This document shows positions 57,797 to 64,000 of a stretch of 64,000 nt of DNA, piece after piece. The DNA is taken from NCBI GenBank assembly GCA_020002185.1, contig CM034534.1, positions 30,771,851 through 30,835,850 of the forward strand, in the 5' to 3' direction. This DNA is from Paraescarpia echinospica. Its lineage: Eukaryota; Annelida; Polychaeta; Sabellida; Siboglinidae. A program made the translations under genes and the position numbers. A model generated the notes under the pieces. The model ran no database searches and was not told where the DNA came from. It saw only the letters and a program-made list of their open reading frames with translations. How positions within the stretch are numbered: position 1 is the stretch's first letter; each line of letters begins with the position of its first letter.

Positions 57797-59050
57797 CAGT
57801 AGGGGAGGTGGGGAACCCATGAGCCATTTTTTCACGTTTTCAGCGAGAAACAAAAAATAATAGTTTTTAACATTAAAATTGCACTATCGTGTAAATATGT
57901 AGGCCCTCTAACGGGGTCATGAACTTTGTTAGGCTGGGATACATCAATTTCTAAATACATGCAAATTAGTGGAGGCATGTGAAGTGGCTCAAGAGACCCA
58001 ATTGGTCCCTTGAGCCACAACAACACTTTTACTTTTAAAATAGATCAGTGAGTTCAACATGACATTTCTATTACACTAAACATCTGGTATAATTGCTACA
58101 TGTTATTCATCATAACTAAAATTAAGATTTTATATTCAGGCTTTAAAATACCTCTTTTGCATAAATGTCAGTTACGTAAAACTAAATTACCCCACAGTCT
58201 ATTTAATGTTTATTATAATTTTTATATATCTACATACATGATGTTGGTGCGTTCCTTGTTTACAACAACCTTTTAATTACTGTTGTCCTCTCATATCGCT
58301 CACTAACCGGTTTGGAAGCAACTATAGCTTAACAACCGATTCTGACGCAATAGATGCCCTAAGCAACCGGCTTTTCACATACATGTATTACTCGTCCTTT
58401 TATGTTAATTACCAAGCTATTTTACAGCTTTTCCATTGTTTATTACACACTTCGTCACACTTGATACTGTAGCATTCCACGTTTACAGGAAACTTTTATT
58501 TATGATATTCTAACGTTAACGGATCGTAATATATAAATATATGAACACTACCAGCATGCCCTATTGAATGCAAACAACTGTACTTGGGAGGTTGCACCAG
58601 TCAATTTTGGCATTCATGAACCGGCTCATCGGACTCCGCACTGACTGGTTCATGGGCTCATGGGTGCCTGATCACAAATTTACATGCAAAACGAGTTTAA
58701 TCAAAAATTATAAAAGCATATGTCAAAAACAGTTTCACGCATTGACAGAACATGTATCCCTTATTATAAGTATACCACTAACAACAACATTGCATTACTT
58801 ATGCTATATGTATAAAGAAAAGAACAAAACACAAAATATTTACTCACAAATAGTTTCCCGTTAAAAATGCATACAATCATGATTTTGCACGCCATTAGTC
58901 ATCCGTAATAATTCAAATGGCTGTGAAGTTGTCAGTAGCATGACCTGCTTCTACAGAATTCAGAAAATTAAACATATGATAAGTATTAACAAAGTACAGG
59001 GGATGACTCAAAGCTCCCCTGTGATCATGGGTCCCAACCTTCCCCTACTG
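57797..59050. mobile_element. Non-autonomous inverted-repeat DNA transposon, 1254 bp
   Basis: The left end CAGTAGGGGAGGTGGGGAAC then CCATGAG, and the right end inverted CAGTAGGGGAAGGTTGGGAC then CCATGAT, form ~27-bp terminal inverted repeats. No transposase; no clear target duplication. The CAG... ends are hAT-like. It splits the GPCR-end array. Confidence 0.8.
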
Positions 59051-59765
59051 TGGTGTAATGTACAGCACTAACAAGCAAGACAGAGTACTGTATGAACCGG
59101 GCAGTACTGTGATATGCTGTGAATCCTTCTGCACCACCAAGCAATTCTGCTTGACTGAGTACTGTATGAACTATGCAGTACTGTGAAACATTGTGAATCA
59201 AACCATGCAGTGCTGTGATAGGTTGTGAATCATGCAGTACTGCTAAGTAACTCTAAGTGACAGAGTACTGTATGAACTGGGCAGTACTGTGATGTTGTGA
59301 ATCGTGCAGCACTGCTAAGTAATTCTGTGATGTACTGCATGAACTGGGCAGTACTGTGATGTTGTGAATCGTGCAGCACTGCTAAGTAATTCTGTGATGT
59401 ACTACATGAACTGGGCAGTACTGTGATGTTGTGAATCATGCAGCACTGCTAAGTAATTCTGTGATGTACTGCATGAACTGGGCAGTACTGTGATGTTGTG
59501 AATCATGCAGCACTGCTAAGTAATTCTGTGATGTACTGCATGAACTGGGCAGTACTGTGATGTTGTGAATCGTGCAGCACTGCTAAGTAATTCTGTGATG
59601 TACTACATGAACTGGGCAGTACTGTGATGTTGTGAATCGTGCAGCACTGCTAAGTAATTCTGTGATGTACTGCATGAACTGGGCAGTACTGTGATGTTGT
59701 GAATCGTGCAGCACTGCTAAGTAATTCTGTGATGTACTACATGAACTGGGCAGTACTGTGATGCA
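59051..59765. repeat. 67-bp minisatellite, main block
   Basis: The unit contains CTGTGATGTTGTGAATCGTG, CAGCACTGCTAAGTAATTCT and GTGATGTACTGCATGAACTG. Copies are nearly identical from 59250 to 59760 (period 67 measured at 59281 and 59348) and degenerate at both edges. Confidence 0.95.
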
Positions 59766-60149
59766 ACGTGAATGAGTACTTTTTATATGAATGCTATTTG
59801 AAACATGCGGTACTATGAATCATCTGTGATGCAGAGTAAATGGGTACTTTTTAGCACAAGTACTTTTTAAACCATGCAGTACTGTGATGTAACATGAATG
59901 GGGATTGTTTTTCTTGAAAATCTGTTGAACAATGCTGTTTTTTCAGTTCAACTAAAGTTATATAATTTATTATTTGTTTGTGAATTTAGCATCAATTTAT
60001 TTCTGTCATAGCCACAATATATAAATGTATGTTGTTTTAGTGCGATGATGCCGTTACTAACCAAATAACATTTAAAGATGTAAAAGTGATGTTAAGGGTT
60101 TTAAAACGTATCATATTTCATAATAAAAATGACTTGTCAAATCTTACAT

Positions 60150-60520
60150 AATGGTCCACATTGACGTATGGTGCAGAAACAGACGATTTTCAAAAGAAAT
60201 CAACAGTATTCAAGATGTGGTGTCTCACGAGAATGTTACACATCACCTGGACTGATCATGTCACGAACAGAGAAATTCTAATGAGGACTTAAATTCAAGA
60301 AAAGTGTTCAGCAAAATACTGAAAAACAAACTATTGTTTTGCGAGATCTTCAGACAAGAAGGTAGTCAATGGGAAATAAACAGGAGTGAATATTTGACAG
60401 TACAGAGACAGTCTGTGAGCCAATAGACAGACTACCGCAGGGCGTGGATGATGATCTAGTATAAATGATATAAGAAAGGAGTAAAGATAGGTTCTTCTAT
60501 GGTGCGGTGTCCAGTACTTA
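60150..60520 (+). mobile_element. LINE relic G, C-terminal tail
   Basis: TLTYGAETDDFQKKSTVFKM, then RMLHITWTDHVTNREILMR, is the RT thumb pattern YGxETW...RRILxISWxDHVTNxE of the LINE C family. Later remnants in other frames run to about 60520. Heavily decayed. Confidence 0.7.
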
Positions 60521-60736
60521 GGACTGCCCAAAGAGCTTTACTCCCAACTCCCTGGCAGACCTGTTAATTTCAACACCATTTCAACTTATGTGGGAAGCAT
60601 TAAGCTATGCTGCAATTAATTCTATTCAGTCACAAACACCCACCCCTGTCAAAGTGCTACATACCCATTTATACTGCTAAATGAACTAATGCAACATGGA
60701 CTGAACAGAATTGCCCAAGCTTCAATAGAGCAGTGA

Positions 60737-60830
60737 GACGAGTGAAACCTGGACTCGCTCAATAGAGAGTTTCCAAGTCTAATGTTCTACCGACTGCGCC
60801 ACCAGAAGAATCAACAAAACCACGCCAGCC
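60737..60830 (-). repeat. tRNA-like SINE head (degenerate)
   Basis: The minus strand reads TGGCGCAGTCGGTAGAACAT, a good A-box, then TTAGACTTGGAAACTCT and a B-box-like CAGGTTTCACTCG about 55 nt later. The arms do not pair well enough for a working tRNA, so a tRNA-derived SINE remnant is more likely. Confidence 0.5.
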
Positions 60831-61439
60831 ACACATGTCATCTGATATGGCTCCACCTGATGATAATTGTTTAATACGTGCAGATTGGTATCACCTTGCC
60901 AGACTGTCTGCGAATCAGGCCTGACTGCCAGGGGGTGAACTCACATTGACACGAGGGTCAACACCAGGTGCCTGGGGTCATTTATCATGCATGACCACCC
61001 ACTGCCACAGATTGCAGTCTCCTCCTTGTTTCATCCACAGCTCCAAGCAATGGCAGTAACAACTGCAGAAATGCACCTAACAAAATCACAGACTTCCACA
61101 GCATGCAATGGAACATAACTGGTCTGAGTAGGCATTTGGCAAACAACAGTATGCTTAATAAATAAACAATTAACACTCTGGTAAACAGGTTTGGCACGTT
61201 TTTGTAGCGTGTTGGTGGTAAAAGCTGGCTTTCGTTGCCATAAAAACTATAAAAACAGCGAAATAAGGTTTTTGTTGTCGGAAGTGGTAAAACCAACAAA
61301 AACACACTGCACTATTTATATTGCTACTTTGTGTTGTTTTTCTCATTACATAATAAAAATACGAAGGAAATGCTAAACAAATAGATACTGCAAATATGAC
61401 TTACAAAGAAAACATTGACAAAATAAATTTAAAGTTAAG

Positions 61440-61546
61440 TGAGTCAAAAAACAATAAAACCAAACTATAGGATATGTATAGACTGTTATGCTACTTGTTC
61501 CCATAATATAAACAAACACCAAACTGTAGGATATGTATAGACTGTT
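61440..61546. repeat. 59-bp minisatellite, left remnant
   Basis: Two copies of AACACCAAACTATAGGATAT then GTATAGACTGTTATGCTAC, cut in the middle of a unit (after GACTGTT) by the hAT element. Confidence 0.9.
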
Positions 61547-62954
61547 CAAGGCTGCGAAATAAGGCCGGTCTGATCGTCCCGGACGAGTAGTTTCAGAGCT
61601 CGGACTAGTCCAGTTTTACAAGAGCAGTCCCGTCGGACTAGCTGTAATGACGTGAAAGAATGTATACTGTGTGTGTGAAAGTGAAGAGGTGTGATGAAAT
61701 AAAGCAAAACAATAAGATAACATTTTGTCAGTCGGCTAAATTTTGCATCTGACCATCTCATCCAGTACCGGGATTATGGGAATTGAAAATGGCCGCTGTT
61801 TACATCAGTAAGTGGTGCCTCCTAGCGACCATGAGTGTGGAACCACATGACCAAAATACTCGGTTCGCAGACAGCATCGCGTTCATATTATTGTTCGACC
61901 ATGTCGCAGTGGCGAATCAGTGATTATTTTAGCAAGCTAACAAACTCCAACAAAGGCACTGGAACATATGTTGTTGCCTTCGTGGAGACGAGATTTCAGT
62001 TTCTGAAACAGTCACCCTTCTCCAACTTCCAGGTGTTTGATTACCGCGACCATCCCACCACAAGTGAAGAGGATTTCGCTAGCTTTGGTAATGCTGATAT
62101 CGTTGCTCTCTGTCAGCATTTCGAGGGCATTCTTGGAAGAAACGCAGATAACATCATTGGACAGTGGCCAGAACTGAAGGTGTTGTTATCAAGAAAGCGA
62201 AGGTGCTGCCCAATTGACATGTACACCAGCCTGATGGCTGACACACCAGAGAGGTTGGCAAACATAATGTTGTTGGTGCGACTGATGTTCACCATGTCGC
62301 CATCAACAGCAGCATGTGAACGTACATGGCTTCAGTGCTATGAATGCAATCAAGAACATTCGCAGAATGCAAATGTCAGGTGAAACACTTTCCACCTTGA
62401 TCGCATCAGTGCTATGTCACAAACCCTGAAGGAGTTTGACCCAACCCCAGCCGTCAAGAAGTGGCTCAACAGCACTAAGAACCCTCGATTGTTGGCTCGG
62501 CAATGACCTGGACATGATTCGTTAATGAAGAAGGAACATTAATTCACAAATAACATTCTACATAACCAGTGGATGGACATTTAATTAAAGACGAACATCA
62601 AAGTAGAAAGCGTGTCATCAGACATTTGCACTGTTCGTATTTTCTTAATTAAACACTATCATTGCTAACAAGCGGATGAACATTTAATTATGGACGAGCA
62701 TTGCTAACAAGTTGATGGACATTTAATTATGGACAAACATTGCTAACAAGTTGATGGACATGTGGACAAACATTGGGAACAAGTAGTGGACATTTAATTG
62801 AGGATGAACACTGTTAACAAGCAACAATGTACCCATCAACTGTGAATGATAATTCCTTCTATAAAATGTTACTTGAAGAGAGAATCGATTTGTCACCTTC
62901 TCGAATAAAAGCACTAAATAATTTTAGTCAAACGAAAAGCCAACATGATAGAGC

Positions 62955-62985
<31 letters not shown>

Positions 62986-63112
62986 ATATATATATACATA
63001 TAATGACATCACTAGGTACATTTAAGGACTAGCAAAAAAATGTCAGGACTAGTTGTTTGTGAGTCAGCCAGTCCAACGGACTACCAGCCAACTAAAAGTA
63101 TCGTGCACCCTG
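61547..63112 (+). mobile_element. Broken hAT element inserted in the 59-bp array
   Basis: The left end is CAAGGCTGCGAAATAAGGCC and the right end inverted is CAGGGTGCACGATACTTTTA, imperfect inverted repeats of hAT type. The array unit reads ...GACTGTTATG...; the left flank ends CTGTT and the right flank starts CTGTTATG, so CTGTT is duplicated (5 bp; hAT usually gives 8). It holds the transposase remnant, a ~40-bp repeat (62640-62800, ...GATGGACATTTAATTATGGA...) and an (AT)n tract at 62957-62996. Confidence 0.82.
61901..62506 (+). pseudogene. hAT transposase remnant (N-terminal start joined to C-terminal dimerisation domain)
   Basis: An ATG at 61901 opens MSQWRISDYFSKL and leads to DIVALCQHFEGILG and LMLLVRL-type text: ERLANIMLLVRLMFTMSPST, then AACER, the hallmark of the hAT C-terminal dimerisation (ED) domain. 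The frame breaks near 62322 (the expected FSAMNAIKNIRRMQMSGETL continues in another frame) and again near 62435, after which KEFDPTPAVKKWLNSTKNP follows to a stop near 62506. The BED finger and RNase H-like catalytic core are missing, so it is inactive. Confidence 0.88.
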
Positions 63113-64000
63113 CTGTTATGCTACTTGTTCCCGTAATATAAACAAACACCAAACTATAGGATATGTATAGACTGTTATGCTACTTGTTCCCATAATATAA
63201 ACAAACACCAAACTATAGGATATGTATAGGCTGTTATGCTACTTGTTCCCATAATATAAACAAACACCAAACTATAGGATATGTGTAGACTGTTATGCTA
63301 CTTGTTCCCGTAATATAAACAAACACCAAACTGTAGGATGTGTATAGACTGTTATACTACTTGTTCCCGTAATATAAACAAACACCAAACTATAGGATGT
63401 GTATAGACTGTTATATTACTTGTTCCCATAATATAAACAAACACCAAACTATAGGATATGTATAGACTGTTATACTACTTGTTCCCGTAATATAAACAAA
63501 CACCAAACTATAGGATGTGTATAGACTGTTATGCTACTTGTTCCCGTAATATAAACAAACACCAAACTATAGGATGTGTATAAACAAACACCAAACTATA
63601 GGATGTGTATAGACTGTTATGCTACTTGTTCCCATAATATAGACAAACACCAAACTATAGGATGTGTATAGACTGTTATGCTATTTGTTCCCATAATATA
63701 GACAAACACCAAACTATAGGATGTGTATAGACTGTTATGCTACTTGTTCCCATAATATAGACAAACACCAAACTATAGGATGTGTATAGACTGTTATGCT
63801 ACTTGTTCCCGTAATATAAACAAACACCAAACTATAGGATATGTATAGACTGTTATACTACTTGTTCCCGTAATATAAACAAACACCAAACTATAGGATG
63901 TGTATAGACTGTTATGCTACTTGTTCCCGTAATATAGACAAACACCAAACTATAGGATGTGTATAAACTGTTATGCTACTTGTTCCCATAATATAGACAA
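63113..64000. repeat. 59-bp minisatellite, right part, runs off the window
   Basis: About 15 copies of the same 59-bp unit with TATAAACA/TATAGACA and CCCGTAA/CCCATAA variants. Period 59 measured between 63151 and 63210. One short copy at about 63565-63600. Confidence 0.97.

Noticed and set aside
60737..60830. A functional tRNA gene on the minus strand
   Set aside because: A- and B-box-like sequences are present, but the anticodon and acceptor stems do not pair.

Overview
The window is animal nuclear DNA. It has GT/AG introns, long AT-rich introns, recognisable metazoan genes (RAB28, MLH1, a class A GPCR, a CYREN-like protein), several families of decayed non-LTR retrotransposons, hAT-like and pogo-like DNA transposons, and a very high load of minisatellites: by eye roughly a quarter of the 64 kb is tandem arrays. 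No species marker is present. The mix suggests a marine invertebrate, possibly a lophotrochozoan such as a mollusc, but this is a guess.

Layout. (1) 422-16952, plus strand: 3' part of a gene of at least 11 exons whose C-terminal half resembles CYREN/MRI (Ku-binding motif plus a second conserved CYREN block), joined to an unassigned N-terminal alpha/beta region. Its introns hold 33-, 19-, 23- and 36-bp arrays and two LINE relics. (2) 18491-26176, plus: RAB28 exons 1-5 with all G motifs; the last ~55 residues are missing. Intron 1 holds a LINE. (3) 26400-29620, minus: a LINE whose ORF carries about 21 tandem copies of a 108-bp segment. (4) 30535-38683, minus: six MLH1 exons equivalent to human exons 9-13, with neither end of the gene visible. 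(5) 38690-54000: minisatellites, DNA transposons (hAT-like 39595-40289, pogo-like 45362-46278), LINE tails, and a 1.9-kb 32-bp array. (6) 54064-57713, plus: a two-exon orphan GPCR. (7) 57711-64000: a 67-bp array that starts at the GPCR stop codon and is split by a 1.25-kb inverted-repeat element, a LINE tail, a tRNA-like SINE head, and a 59-bp array interrupted by a broken hAT element.

Most notable pattern. Several minisatellites are not random intronic repeats but tandem copies of exon boundaries. In MLH1, three of the six exons are preceded by arrays whose unit is the end of the intron plus the first 13-25 bases of the exon, so each array is a train of candidate 3' splice sites (about 53 copies at 32216-34335). 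RAB28 exon 3 has a 20-bp duplication of its donor site, and the GPCR stop codon lies in the first unit of a 67-bp array. No single genetic system links these genes functionally. What links them is a genome in which tandem duplication has repeatedly copied gene-structure signals.
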